From contig OX344762.1 in NCBI GenBank assembly GCA_947034895.1, positions 18,332,760 to 18,396,759 of the forward strand: a stretch of 64,000 nt of DNA, written 5' to 3'. The translations under genes and the position numbers were made by a program. The stretch is from Rhytidiadelphus loreus. Its lineage: Eukaryota; Streptophyta; Bryopsida; Hypnales; Hylocomiaceae. Shown here in pieces: positions 1 to 11,383 of the stretch. Each line of letters begins with the position of its first letter. Positions within the stretch are counted from its first letter, which is position 1. A model generated the notes under the pieces. That model worked only from the letters and a program-made list of their open reading frames with translations. It did not search any database and was not told the DNA's origin.

Positions 1-122
1 TAGAAAAAGTACGCTCATCTTCCACTAAGCCGATCACATGAACAAGAGCCATCTCAGCAAGTTTCAAGAACTCCCCAAAGTTCTGCGTGAGGTTGTTGTT
101 ACTGTCCAGTACCCGCCATACT

Positions 123-3000
123 TTAGTCAGGGGATTGACATCGTAGGGGGGTAGCATGGCAGCGTGAGAGTTGCACTTTATACAGGTTTTGAATAGGCCC
201 CGCTGAGAACATGATAGCATCACGATCTATTAGGGGTTTCATGAGAATCTTATTCTCACCCTCCTCCAAGATCTTTCCATGGCCGTAGGTGTCTATAAGC
301 GTTCGCAAATTTTTGTCAAACATTTCCTCTGCGTTTCCCTGGCACCAATACTGCGGATATAGTATCCCAAATGCATTCAGAACATGCTGGTCAGGAAACC
401 TGTCTTCTAGCTCCTCCGACAGCATTTTTGCGGCACCTGCAAGCAACCAACTCGCACAAGGTTTTTTTAATACCAAACTCGCTACACTCCACAATTGCAT
501 GTAACACAATTGAACCGCTAAGATCTCTACAAATTCCAAAGAATAAAAGTAAAATTCGATTTAAGAAATATGAGCCCATGCAACACTAAGTGATGCCACA
601 CGAAATGACTATAACAAAGTAGTGAAAGCACATGGCAAACACTAAACACAACCACAACTGAAAACATATGAATCCAAGACACTTACTTGTGCATTCCGCT
701 TTTACTTTTGCCAGCAAAGACGCCCACAGGTCGCGGTCAACCGGACCTCCCTTGTGCTCTGCATGAATTTGCTCCCCGTGGCAAACAAAGTACAATACGA
801 CAAACCCATCATTTAGATCTGTGATCCACTTAATGTGGATCTGCTCATGGCTGCATTCTAAGAGGTTATTAAAACTCTAGAACTCGTCTGTGCTGAACGA
901 TGTTGCTTTGTCTTCATACATCCTGTATAACGATGCTTGACAAATTTTCACTGCAGCTATGAAATTATAGATGTAAACGTCCCGTTTTTGCGCAAAGTTC
1001 ACCAAGCTATCAACTACCTCAAGCAACGGCAGAAGGGCACACATTCCCAACATTGGATACAGATCCAGAAGCAAGACAAGGCAAGCTTGCAACAAAAATG
1101 AAGTAGATTAATAAAAGTTCAAATTCTAATGCATGTCACGTGAACTACAGAAGTGAACCTACAAAACGGAGAAGCCAACAAAAGGGAAATGCAGAAGACA
1201 AAGAAAAAGGGAAACTTATCTCAGCCTTTGAATTCTCTCCCAAGTCGGTTGTCATCTTGTAGATGAGGGTGCAGTATTCGGAGAGTAGTCTCCGCAAAGG
1301 CTCAATCAGGCTGACCCATTGTGTCTGCACGTTTTTTAACATCTTCAAGCCCTTCGTTTGAGTCAAGTCGGCCAACTGCTTAAATTCAGAAAACCGCTTG
1401 GGGCTCTTGCAGAAGTAAGTGTAAGTGATAGTCAAAACCTTCTCAATGTCCCCAAAAATTCCAAGGTTGGATAAGGCTTTGAAAGCCAAGTTGCACCGAT
1501 GTGCAACACAGTGTACTCCAATCATGAATGGTGCATGCTTCTCCTTCATTTGCATCGTGACACCCGATCTATTTCCCTGCAGAGTGGAAGCCCCGTTTGC
1601 ACCGAAACTCAACAACTTTTGACCTATACTGTCGGAGTCCAATCGACCACTAGCTACTGACTCTATGATGAGCTTCGTCAGATTATCGGCGTTGGGTGTA
1701 CACTACACACGTTCTAAGGATACAAGCAGAGGGACTCGGACCCAATCCTGAACTACATAGACATGGACAGACAAGTAACTGCTATTGTCTACTGTAGTGA
1801 CTTCGTCAACAGTGACAGCAATGTACTGTGCAACACTGATCAATCTCTTCATCTCAAACACTACTTGTTTATACATATAGCTAGCCATAATCCAACCTGA
1901 GTTATCACACCAATGAGCATATGGCAGATCAGGCACATTGAGGAGTTTGTACAAACGAAGACGACATTCATATTCTAGTATTGGACGACCCTCTGAGAGA
2001 AGCTGAAAGAGAGTAGCGAATTGAACCGTCTTTTTCCGCGCCTCTACTGTAGTATAGTGATTGATTTGTTGCAGTACCGTTGGTGGCGGACGTGCTGAGT
2101 AAAGCCGCATATTCTTCCGGTGCTTGCACTGAGTCGCAACATACTGCTCTCCAATTTTGACCTTGAATTGAGGCATGTCCTTCTTTGCAATCCTTTTGCC
2201 ATCGTGCTTGAATAAGGTATCCGACTTCGGTGCCATAATGCAGGGGTTTTGGTCAATGACACTGCAAACCTTACATTTCACCATATGCAGAATGCCGTCG
2301 CTAGCCATGATCCCTTCCGCCCACGGAAGCTTGGCAGCCCAAACAGTTTGAAACTTTAATGCCGGTCATACCTCCTCTGTTGCTTCGTTTGGCTATTCTC
2401 TGCTTTGCCTCTTCTCGCACCCCCTTTCCTCCGCGGTGGCGACTGGAAGTCTGAATCTTCATCGGAAGCATCACTGCCATTGGGAACTTCTACCAAGTCT
2501 GCATTGTCTCCTGGATCCGACTCCGACGAGATGGTAATGAGAGGGGACTTACAACTCAGCACACGCGTATCTCCCAACCCGGAGGATGAACCACGATAGA
2601 AATTCGTTTCCGCGGAACCTAAAGCGCACTCTGCAAGTGATTTCTTGTGGCCACTTGAATCGCCGCTCGGGTACTCGTCGGCGGAGTTTGGTTCTGCTCC
2701 GGGAGCCTCAAGGAGGCATCCGTCGAATACCATCGCTAATGGTTGCCCTCCTCCTCCCCCGCGACTAGACTTAAAGTAGGAGCGCATGGTTTTCTTCGCC
2801 GCCTCAGCCTTCCAGAGATCTATCATCTTTGCTTTCCGCTTCATCTCTTTACGAGCGAGCGCCAAGGCCTCGGTGGCAGCCTGCTCTGCCTTTTTTTTGC
2901 CGATCGTGCAAAATTGGCAGCCCGTACCGCCTTGTCCACCGCATTCTCTGCGAAGTCATCCTCAGACGACCCTATTGCCCAGAAGTATTAGTAAAATGAA
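123..3000 (-). pseudogene. hAT-superfamily transposase-like gene, decayed
   Basis: Fragments on the minus strand line up in order as one domesticated- or transposon-type hAT protein. 2356-2865 (with upstream sequence to about 3000) gives a charged N-terminal part. 1703-2350 begins with a BED-like zinc-binding stretch (CKVC, then a KHDGKR segment) and continues through a YIAVTVDEVTTVDN motif. 1145-1642 holds GVHCVAHRCNLA and SPKRFSEFKQLAD, 877-1095 holds a LLPLLEVVDSLVNFAQ segment, and 123-539 holds a RFPDQHVLNAFGILYPQYW C-terminal block. These blocks match the zinc-finger/hAT proteins common in mosses and lycophytes, from family knowledge. The gene is broken. A TAG at 1703-1705 sits in the same frame between LERV and the downstream ADNLT motif. 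A second in-frame TAG is at 877-879. The A8 run at 2891-2898 separates two frames of one continuous helical sequence. Introns are likely between 539 and 690 and between 1095 and 1235. No terminal inverted repeats were found. Confidence 0.8.
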
Positions 3001-4465
3001 CTCGCAGCAAAGTTCGTACCCAAGTGAACCAACCCACTCCAATGACACTCGAAACAGACATGAAAGACCTGAGGCAGCAGCAAGATGATTGCACAGAAAA
3101 ACTCACGCATTGAGCCCCCTTTTAATTTGACGATACATCTCCCCCGATCACGAAAACTAAGCACCTCCATGACAGTAAGTTTCAATGCAATAAGCAATTA
3201 CAAAGTTTCAGAACGTGACAATTATGAAAACAAATCGTGGCTGTAAAAACTCCCCTGAAGTCGGCGCTTCCACCACCGCAGGAATTGCACCTCCCACTTA
3301 CACCTCCCGTTGGCGACAAGCACCGCAGCCCACTCCATCGAACGTAATGGCGAACTCTAAACCCTACGGCAACGCAACAATGGCGAACTAATAGCCACTC
3401 TTCAGGATGTTAGTGGCGACAACATACACAATTGCAGCACAAAGGCGGGCGATCAATACACAAGCAGGACGCAGCAATGGCGACAATTTGAAGTGGAATC
3501 AACAAAATGAAAGCATGACCAGGACGGAGTGGGCGATAATCACACGGCTGTGGGGGCGCCGTCCCTAAACCGCGAGCGATACGGACATGGCAGCGTGAAG
3601 CGAGTGGCGCCGAATTGGCACTGATGGATGGACAGCCGCCGCCAACGTGGCGAATGGAGGGTTTTTTCATCACAGTCCCATCCAAAGGCATTTTGCCAGG
3701 ACAAAATTTCTAGTGCAAACTGGCACCTTGCGGCCAAAAAAAAAAGCCCTGCATCATAGTCCTCTTCCTCAATGTCCTTGTCTAATGCTTTTACTTTGGT
3801 TTAGGATTCATGTTGCTCCTATAGGCAATAATCTCCCTCAATATTGCCAAAGACCATTGCCTATGTAGTGCCAAAGGCAATTCAAAGGATTGAATTTGGT
3901 TGAATAAATCTAAATCCTCCCAACTTTGCAAAAAATATACAAGACCAAAATCCAAGTGCTTGATGTAAAAATTTAGTCCCTTTGAAGGGGATGTGGATAA
4001 ATGAACACAAGATTTGTTGACTCTAGGAGGATTGTCTCATTTAGGACACTAGAGTCATACCTCTTCAAATGGGATAGACTCAACTCCCTCTTTTGTCTTG
4101 TGACTTTGCAATGGCATGTTGTTTTGCACTTTTGTTGCAACTATGCCTATGCCCTTGCCCTTATTCTTTACTAGTGGCATTTCATTGGCATAATCAACAA
4201 ACGTGAAATCATTTTGGTCAAGGAAATTGAACTCCATTGTCTTACTATGATAATCATTCATCTCATCACTAAAAATTATTGCATATGTCAAAATTTTGCA
4301 CTTCTATGAAATAAACCAAGATTTATGATTTAGCTCAATGAAAGCTAATTCTAGAAAAATAGGTAGACAAAAAATTAAATATGAAAAAAATATTGAAAAC
4401 TTAAGTAGAGTTTAAATTTACTTGGCTCAAACTAATGTAACACAAAAACAGAAAGGAAAGCATTA
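3001..4465. other. Intergenic, no supported gene
   Basis: Somewhat GC-rich up to about 3730, then AT-rich. The stretch 3240-3740 could hold upstream parts of the hAT-like gene, but I see no further domain. A 78-codon minus-strand frame at 4055-4291 has no recognisable motif. Confidence 0.4.
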
Positions 4466-4798
4466 AAACACGATATTCGTTATTTTGGGAGAATTCCATG
4501 ATTTTGGGAGTATACAGTTCAGCTCGGTTCGAGCTGATCTGCACCACAGATTGAAAAACTGAAATTTTCGAATGGCCATAACTTACTCAAATTTTGTCCA
4601 AACTGGGCATATGAGGTGTTTTTTGACATCTACGGAATCTGTAGATGTCAAAAAACATCTCATATGCCCAGTTTGGATAAAATTTGAGTAAGTTATGGCC
4701 ATTCAAAAATTCGAGTTTCTTAATCTGTGATTCAGATCAGCGCAAACCGAAGTAAATTGGGAGATAGGAAAACTCCCAAAATAACAAATATCGTGTTT
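4466..4798. repeat. Hairpin (foldback) MITE flanked by TA
   Basis: The 333-bp unit is an inverted repeat over almost its whole length. It starts AAACACGATATTCGTTATTT and ends with the near-perfect reverse complement. The two arms share long stretches such as GGCCATAACTTACTCAAATTT. The centre near 4637 is a tight palindrome around ACATCTACGGAATCTGTAGA. TA sits immediately outside each end, which fits a Tc1/mariner-type duplication, although a two-base duplication is weak evidence. A transcript through it would form a long hairpin. Confidence 0.8.
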
Positions 4799-4800
4799 TA

Positions 4801-7056
4801 AATGAAATAAAATCTTACTATACCAATGAGCATGACTTCAAATTTCTAAAAAGACAAAACATTTGGCTCCTCGCATACCTTAATTGGTCAATGACTTGGA
4901 TGTAGAAGTCCATGTAGAATTCATCCAAGAATATGAGGTACTCTTTGTCTTAATACATATCCTACAACAAATACAAGTTGTGGGCCAACTCATAATACTT
5001 ATGAGGAATGTTGTTGGTTGGGATCAAATTTAACCTATCATTCCATACTAGCAACAACACAACAACTTGTGTCCAAACCTCTTCAATGTCTTCATGTCTA
5101 AGAGGTGCTTGTTAAGACATTGGGTGTACAATGATGGAAAGATAGTGTAGTTCCCAAAGGAATTGGCAAAGCAATAAGCTTAATCCTTGTGAGTGGAGTT
5201 GGAAGTAATCCAACACTAGACTTTTGGCTAGTCTAGCTACGGGGTAGTCATCATTGTTGTGTTGTAGGCCATCTTTTAGCTAAGTTGTACGTTTGTTTAT
5301 GAATTATTATTGAATGTGAGTTGTTTTCAATTTGTGCTTTGATAAAGTGTTTGATCAAGACAATTTTTTAGATAGTTGATTTACAATGACACCAATATTC
5401 AAATCTAGATCTATTATGGAGAAAGAGATATAAGGCTTCAAAGTAGAGGTGTTTGGAATTTAAAGAAACCAAGAAAAGTGTACTTGGGAGCTTCAATCTT
5501 ATTGAGTTCTTGTGATATGGCTATGAAACTTAGAGAGTTTGAACTTTTTAAAATTTATCTACTACTTTGTAACAAAATTTTGGCTACAATGGGTACGCAA
5601 TCTATGAGTTATGTACAAAATACAACTAGGGTACAGAGGCCATAACTTGGCAAAAAGTCAATAGTAGAGAAATGTCTACCAAAGTTGAAAAATATCTTAA
5701 ATTTTGATAAAAATTGTTATGTGAGCACTTGATAGGTTTATCTACATTGTCAAAAAGTTTCAAATAATTTGAAGTGGATGTCCATCATTTATGCTAGGCC
5801 AAAGCTAGCCATGGTTGTTTCTAGGTTATTGTAAGAATTACAGGATAGGAACAAGGATAGGAACAAGGATAGGGATTTGGGATCAGGGAATATGGAAATA
5901 GGTTTAGGATTATTTAGGGACTAAGAATACAAAGAGATTATATCCAAAGGATTTCCATGGCAAAATCCCCATGCTATTCCGAAACTATTTGTACAACTTT
6001 GGGATAGCGGTAGACTAGAACATCATCTTTTGTAAGTGTCAATTACGTATGCAAGGTGATCATACAAAAATTAAAAGTTGCTTAACGTTCCTTCATAAAC
6101 AAGATTTACAAAATTGCTTGTTGTCTTTTTGTCTTGAAGTATACAATAGAAATTCTATTAAAAAAGATAGGTCCAAATTGTTTTGATACATTATATTAGA
6201 AAAATCATTACATTAAAGGAGGGTCATTTGCATTCATGATGTTTGTATGCAACTTGGGTTGGGAGTTGGGACCCATAATCAATGTTACTTTAGAGAGGTT
6301 TATTACTTTAGAGAGTGATGTTTATTAGAAATTATACTATAATAACAAGAAGGCATTATCAAAGCCACCCAATGCACCTCAAACCATCACTGAAGTACAA
6401 CTAAATTTGAAAAATGGTAACTATCATAAAATCCCATGCATATCTTTTGTATGATTTTTGCCATACTCTAATTTGCCATGAATTCTTATCCATTTCAAAT
6501 GACAACTTGTCTAACTAAATTACATTGCAGCAACCCTCAAAATTCCAACTTCCACGAGCTCAAGCAAATGCAAGACTATCTATTCTATGCTTGTCATTGA
6601 GATATGACTATTTTGGTACAACGTAATTTTTGAAGCCCATCTCAAGTAGATAGGACAATATTGTGTTACAACATACATTCAAGTGGCTTGATATTTCTAA
6701 TAGTTGTTGTCTTTTACCTTTTCTAACAAAACATGACAACATCCTAGTACTACAATCAAACTCTTTTTGATGCCCACCACATTGATTTTTCAAGGACTCT
6801 GTACTTTCATGAACCATTAGGAGAGATTTTGGACCTGAGAGACTATTTGGAGTTGTTTCCATGTCTAGAAACCATTGCAATGCTGGCAAAGTATTTTTAA
6901 AATTAAATTAAAATTAAAAAATTAAAAAAAAAAATATTATTTTAATGTGGCAATCTCTCAGTCACATCAAATTGTACCAAACTATTGTTGTAGTCAAGTT
7001 TCCATAGTCCGAGAACTCCAAAAAACTCATGATCTTCTGGAGGTCTAAAAACTCTT
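4801..7056. other. AT-rich intergenic, no supported gene
   Basis: No coding region, RNA gene or clear element border is seen. A short degenerate tandem (GGATAGGAACAA, about three copies) lies at 5845-5875. A 93-codon minus-strand frame at 6608-6889 has no recognised motif. The A/T-rich run at 6895-6945 resembles the inverse of the one at 15290-15360. Confidence 0.4.
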
Positions 7057-7060
7057 TTAA

Positions 7061-7280
7061 CCCCTTAACGCCTCAGTTCTTTTTCAAAATTTGGCACATT
7101 TTTGCTTATATCTTTGTACAGTAATACCATTTACCAAAATTTCATGAGATTGGGCATAAAAAAGAGCGTCTTTTCGAGATTCAAGTGTTACATTGGATGA
7201 ATGAGAAGATAGTTGGATGAAACAACGCTAGTAAGCCCTCTATTCATTGTCCAAAATATAGACGTTGGAGTGTTTAAGGG
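7061..7280. mobile_element. Short piggyBac-like (TTAA-bounded) MITE
   Basis: The left end reads TTAA then CCCCTTAACGCCTCAG. The right end read in reverse complement is TTAA then CCCTTAAACACTCCAACG. The 220-bp unit is therefore bounded by TTAA on both sides with CCC...GGG termini. It has no coding capacity. It is the shortest of the TTAA-bounded group in this window. Confidence 0.6.
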
Positions 7281-7494
7281 TTAATGCCTTCCAATTTGTT
7301 AAAATAGTGGGAATGGTCAAGCATGGAATATTCAAGAACTCCAATATCCTTGCATTCCATCCTACTCTCACGCATCCCTACAATACAACTTTTTCCTTAA
7401 ATACTCAACATTCTACACATCATAGTGCTCAATCTAACTTCTCAAAAGTCCATCAATTGATCTTGTGACAATAGAAAGAATAGTCAAAGTCCTA

Positions 7495-8079
7495 TGTCGA
7501 AGCAAAAATGAACAACCCCAATAGGATTGTCAATTTTATTGTAGTATAGTAGCAAAGGTTCGTTCACAAGGAATTTTGCCATAGATTGGGAAGGATTATG
7601 AATAAAATACAAATTATATAAACCAATCACACAATAAGTCAAGATAGCCAATAAATACCAAATCCAATCACTGGATTTAACAAAACAACCAAAATATCAC
7701 ACCAAGTATCACACACACAGAGAGCAACAAAGACAATTAGTCATCAAAACTGGATTGATATTACTTGAAGGAATTCATAATACAGTAATAGACACAAAAT
7801 CTACACACCGAAAGAAAAACTGAGTACATAGGGTCTGGTGAAAAATGACAAATTGTCGAAATATATGAAGAAGAAGATCAACCGCCTAAAACTGATTCTA
7901 AGACAAATTGCCACCCTTCTAATCTTGTCAAATTGACCTTGTTCGAATCTAATTTGTAAGCCCTTTTCATATTAGTGTGAACTATTTGACAACTTGTCTC
8001 TTCAAAACTAAATGAAAATGATTTGACCCTTACAAAAAAAGAACAAAATGACTAATTATGTAAAATTGTTTTGACTACA
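7495..8079 (-). repeat. 3' LTR (in element orientation)
   Basis: 585 bp, TGTCGAAGC... to ...TTGACTACA on the plus strand. It is identical to the other LTR except T for C in ACTGAT(T/C)CTAAG. The 5-bp duplication TCCTA lies just outside. Confidence 0.95.
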
Positions 8080-8096
8080 TAGCCCTCTACTTAGCC
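8080..8096 (-). other. Polypurine tract candidate
   Basis: Immediately inside the 3' LTR on the minus strand the sequence reads GGCTAAGTAGAGGGCTA, next to the LTR start TGTAGTC. Position and purine content fit a plus-strand priming tract, but two pyrimidines interrupt it. Confidence 0.5.
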
Positions 8097-9144
8097 TAAT
8101 TGACGTCCTCGTCAATTGTTCTTGGATCTTCTATTGTGATGTTGATCTTCATTTTATATGGACAATAATATTAATTTGTTGAACTCCTTGACTTTGTTGT
8201 CTTGCTTCAAAAGATGTAATTTGTTTGTATGTTGGTAGTCCATCTATTTTTTCATTATATAGTACCTAGTGGCACTAAACTTATTGATGAAGCATAAATA
8301 GGTGCCAAATAGAATGAGAATAATTTTTATGACTTTGAATAGTCTTATTTTTTTGACACTATAGTTTAGTTTTATCTTCCACAAAATCTGAAACTTCACT
8401 ACAAGATGTCAATTTGATTCTTATCGATAACCATTTCATGTTTGTCGCACACATCTTGCAAATTCTTTATTTGAATAACTTTATTTTTAACTTGAGTTGC
8501 AATTTACTTATTTAGAATTGATTTAAAATTTTAAAATTTTAATAACAATTACAATTTATATTTTCTTAATTCCAAATAAGTAAGTGAATAATTAAAATAA
8601 GATACTCATATAAGTCAATTGATACATCTTCAAAATATTAGAATGTGCTTTAATTTTTTTTTAAATTATATTGATGTACATTTGAATCTTTATTTATATG
8701 AAATGATTTTATTTTATTTTATTATTTCAATAAATCCTTTCAAAGATTTGATCTTGGTTCATTTTCTTATTTTATTTTATGACTTTTAAATTTCTACAAA
8801 TTAATCATTTCATTTTTCATCACTTTTATAATTCCAAGAACTCAAAATCCATGTCTATATTCACGTTTCATTTGATTTTACAAACACTTTAGATTCGCCA
8901 AGTGACTTCAATTGTAATTTCTTTCTTTCTTTCTTGACAATGAATAAAATTTCATCATTTATTTAATTACAAATAATTATACATTATTAGAATCTTTTGC
9001 ACATGCAACTTGATATTTTCCATTGTTTATACTTTATACTTGCCTCTATAAATATTGTTCTTATTTTATTTCTCAAAACCAATAACAAATCCAAGTATTA
9101 GTATTTGTATAGATTGATATATTAAATGACATCTTTTCTTTGTT
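8097..9144 (-). other. Non-coding 3' internal region of the LTR element
   Basis: About 1 kb of very AT-rich sequence inside the retrotransposon with many stops in all frames. It shows no pol-like motif. This is where an autonomous element would carry pol, so it may be replaced or degenerate filler. Confidence 0.6.
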
Positions 9145-9671
9145 TTAATTTAATTTCATAACCTCAAATAATATACAAAGTCCTCCAGGGTCCCAAATTA
9201 TTATTAATAAATAATGGTTTATTAAATAAGATTTTATTTCATATACATATACTTTGTTTACAAAACCTTTGGGATAATTGATGTAATATTTTATAAGTAA
9301 GAGATCCTCACACAATGAGCAATTAGCTTGTTTTTTTAAGATGCATTCATTTGGACAATTTTTCATGTTTGCAAATTCAACAATCTTATTTATTGAGTTG
9401 TCAATTGTGTCTCTTACGACAATATTATTTTCAAGGCCAATTTCTTTTTTGAATGAAATAATTAAAAGAAAATTCTTTGAAATTTTTGCTTTAGATATTC
9501 TTTTATCCTTATTAGAATGAATAAGCATTGTGCCAAATTTTATAGGATGGTTAATATTCATTTTTTTTACATTAATAATTTTTACAAATTCTTGCCTCTG
9601 AAATATCACCTTGTCCTTGAAACTTGTGACCTCCGTTTGTAAATTTTTGAAATTATCTATTTGTGGAACTT
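9145..9671 (-). CDS. Retrotransposon ORF2, -1 frame relative to ORF1
   Basis: An open frame overlaps the 3' end of ORF1 and continues about 170 codons in the -1 frame. It has no good ATG at its head (the first listed start near 9609 is GTG). Read from the overlap it gives a sensible continuation (QVPQIDNFKNLQTEV). It includes a Cys-containing segment (CPNEC followed by CSLC) that could bind metal. No protease, RT or integrase motif is present. Either ORF1 and ORF2 were one frame broken by an indel, or ORF2 is expressed by ribosomal slippage at the AAATTTC heptamer just upstream. Function unknown. Confidence 0.45.
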
Positions 9672-10721
9672 GAAATTTGTAAGAAGATGATCATCGTTTT
9701 GAAAATTACATTGAATTGCTTGGGAAAAGAGTTTGACATTTGATTTTGTGTTTAATTGTTGCTTAAGGTTTTCATTGACTTGTTTTAATGCTAAATTTTC
9801 CATATTCAACATGTGAAATTGTAGAGCATGAAAAATATTTTCAATTATTATATACTCAATTACTTTTGAGTGTTGCTTACTTTGGAAATTTCTAATTTCT
9901 TCAACTTTTTGAAATTGGTGTTGAAAAGATACATTGATGGTTTTCATATTCTCCTTATTACTTAAAACCATAGGCAAATCTTTTTTAAGTATTACATTCT
10001 TTTTCAACAAATGGTTCTTTAAAGATGACACTTCAATAGTAAGATTATTACACCTTTGTTTTAAATCTTCCACCAAACTAAGTAAAGCACCATTCTCTAT
10101 TTTCAATGTTTTTGTCAAATCTTTTTGTACAACAAGCTCATTTTCCTTTGACAACAATACTACATCCAAATTTTTATTTTGTTTAATAATATATTTGCTA
10201 AATTTAGAAGCATTGGACAAATCATTTTGAAGTACCTTAATTGAAGCTTCATGAACTTCTTTCATTTTATTTGATTGCTCTTCAAATTTCCTAACCAAAT
10301 TATCCTCCATTTCTTTTTGATGTTTTTCTCTATCAATTTTTATAATTTTCAAATCTTTTTTTAAATGTTCACCTTCTTTGTATGATTCTTTGAGCTTGAT
10401 TTCCACATCTGGAAGAATAGTAAACTTGATGATTTCATGATCACAATATAAATTTTTATAATCATCTTTTAAAGCTTTAAGTTCTTTCTCTATCAAGATT
10501 TTTTCATTTCGACAAGTATTAAATTCTTCAGTATATGATTTTAAAGACATATACAATTTATGAAGTTCTATATCCTTTGATTCAAGTGCGATATGTAAAT
10601 TATTCTTATTTTGTTGAAGGCACTTAATACTATACACAAGGTGTTCAATTTTGTTTCCACATTCAAGGTTTGAACACAAAAAATTTGGTTGGCCATTCCA
10701 ACTACCTTGATAATAATCCAT
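9657..10721 (-). CDS. Retrotransposon ORF1, coiled-coil protein (gag position)
   Basis: 354 codons from the first ATG after the primer-binding site (10719-10721). The frame is open further upstream to 10739 without an ATG. The N-terminus has MDYYQGSWNG and a CSNLECG cysteine pair. Most of the rest is Lys/Glu/Asn/Leu-rich with heptad-like spacing, indicating a long coiled coil (roughly residues 35-330). It sits where gag is expected, but I see no capsid signature or CCHC knuckle. The role is probably structural or RNA-packaging, by position only. It ends FKFHK-stop, four codons after an XXXYYYZ heptamer that would shift ribosomes into ORF2. Confidence 0.7.
   Translation of the reverse strand: MDYYQGSWNGQPNFLCSNLECGNKIEHLVYSIKCLQQNKNNLHIALESKDIELHKLYMSLKSYTEEFNTCRNEKILIEKELKALKDDYKNLYCDHEIIKFTILPDVEIKLKESYKEGEHLKKDLKIIKIDREKHQKEMEDNLVRKFEEQSNKMKEVHEASIKVLQNDLSNASKFSKYIIKQNKNLDVVLLSKENELVVQKDLTKTLKIENGALLSLVEDLKQRCNNLTIEVSSLKNHLLKKNVILKKDLPMVLSNKENMKTINVSFQHQFQKVEEIRNFQSKQHSKVIEYIIIENIFHALQFHMLNMENLALKQVNENLKQQLNTKSNVKLFSQAIQCNFQNDDHLLTNFKFHK
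9672..9678 (-). promoter_or_regulatory. Candidate -1 ribosomal frameshift heptamer
   Basis: The minus strand reads A AAT TTC in the ORF1 frame, fitting the X XXY YYZ slippery pattern. A one-base backward slip would read AAA TTT CAA and enter the ORF2 frame, which is open. The ORF1 stop follows four codons later. No strong downstream stem or pseudoknot is evident, so a chance indel remains possible. Confidence 0.35.
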
Positions 10722-10773
10722 TTTAGATGTTTTAATCAAATATTACTTTCATCAATCCCTTATCATACAAAAT

Positions 10774-10791
10774 TCCCCAGCAGCGGCGCCA
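10774..10791 (-). other. Primer-binding site, tRNA-Asp type
   Basis: The minus strand reads TGGCGCCGCTGCTGGGGA two bases inside the 5' LTR. This is very close to the common plant gypsy primer site TGGCGCCGTTGCCGGGGA, known from Athila/Tat-type elements. It fixes the element orientation as minus. Confidence 0.85.
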
Positions 10792-10793
10792 AA

Positions 10794-11378
10794 TGTCGAA
10801 GCAAAAATGAACAACCCCAATAGGATTGTCAATTTTATTGTAGTATAGTAGCAAAGGTTCGTTCACAAGGAATTTTGCCATAGATTGGGAAGGATTATGA
10901 ATAAAATACAAATTATATAAACCAATCACACAATAAGTCAAGATAGCCAATAAATACCAAATCCAATCACTGGATTTAACAAAACAACCAAAATATCACA
11001 CCAAGTATCACACACACAGAGAGCAACAAAGACAATTAGTCATCAAAACTGGATTGATATTACTTGAAGGAATTCATAATACAGTAATAGACACAAAATC
11101 TACACACCGAAAGAAAAACTGAGTACATAGGGTCTGGTGAAAAATGACAAATTGTCGAAATATATGAAGAAGAAGATCAACCGCCTAAAACTGATCCTAA
11201 GACAAATTGCCACCCTTCTAATCTTGTCAAATTGACCTTGTTCGAATCTAATTTGTAAGCCCTTTTCATATTAGTGTGAACTATTTGACAACTTGTCTCT
11301 TCAAAACTAAATGAAAATGATTTGACCCTTACAAAAAAAGAACAAAATGACTAATTATGTAAAATTGTTTTGACTACA
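10794..11378 (-). repeat. 5' LTR (in element orientation)
   Basis: 585 bp, same sequence as 7495-8079 apart from one base. Target duplication TCCTA follows at 11379-11383. As the 5' LTR it should carry the promoter. I did not identify a confident TATA box. Confidence 0.95.
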
Positions 11379-11383
11379 TCCTA

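Larger units (their letters stand above)
7495..11378 (-). mobile_element. Young non-autonomous LTR retrotransposon
   Basis: Two 585-bp direct repeats (7495-8079 and 10794-11378) differ at one position that I could see. Both begin TG and end CA, and the pair is flanked by the 5-bp target duplication TCCTA (7490-7494 and 11379-11383). On the minus strand a primer-binding site of tRNA-Asp type follows the 5' LTR, and a purine-rich tract precedes the 3' LTR. The interior (about 2.7 kb) has no protease, reverse transcriptase, RNase H or integrase motif. It holds only a coiled-coil ORF and a second ORF in the -1 frame. Near-identical LTRs mean recent insertion. The primer site type is usual for Ty3/gypsy elements, so it was probably mobilised by an autonomous gypsy relative elsewhere. 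Confidence 0.94.

Noticed and set aside
9934..10230. 98-codon plus-strand frame
   Set aside because: Antisense shadow of the coiled-coil ORF of the LTR element.
7492..11380. Segmental tandem duplication as explanation for the 585-bp direct repeats
   Set aside because: TG...CA ends, a 5-bp TCCTA duplication and a primer-binding site next to one copy identify them as LTRs.
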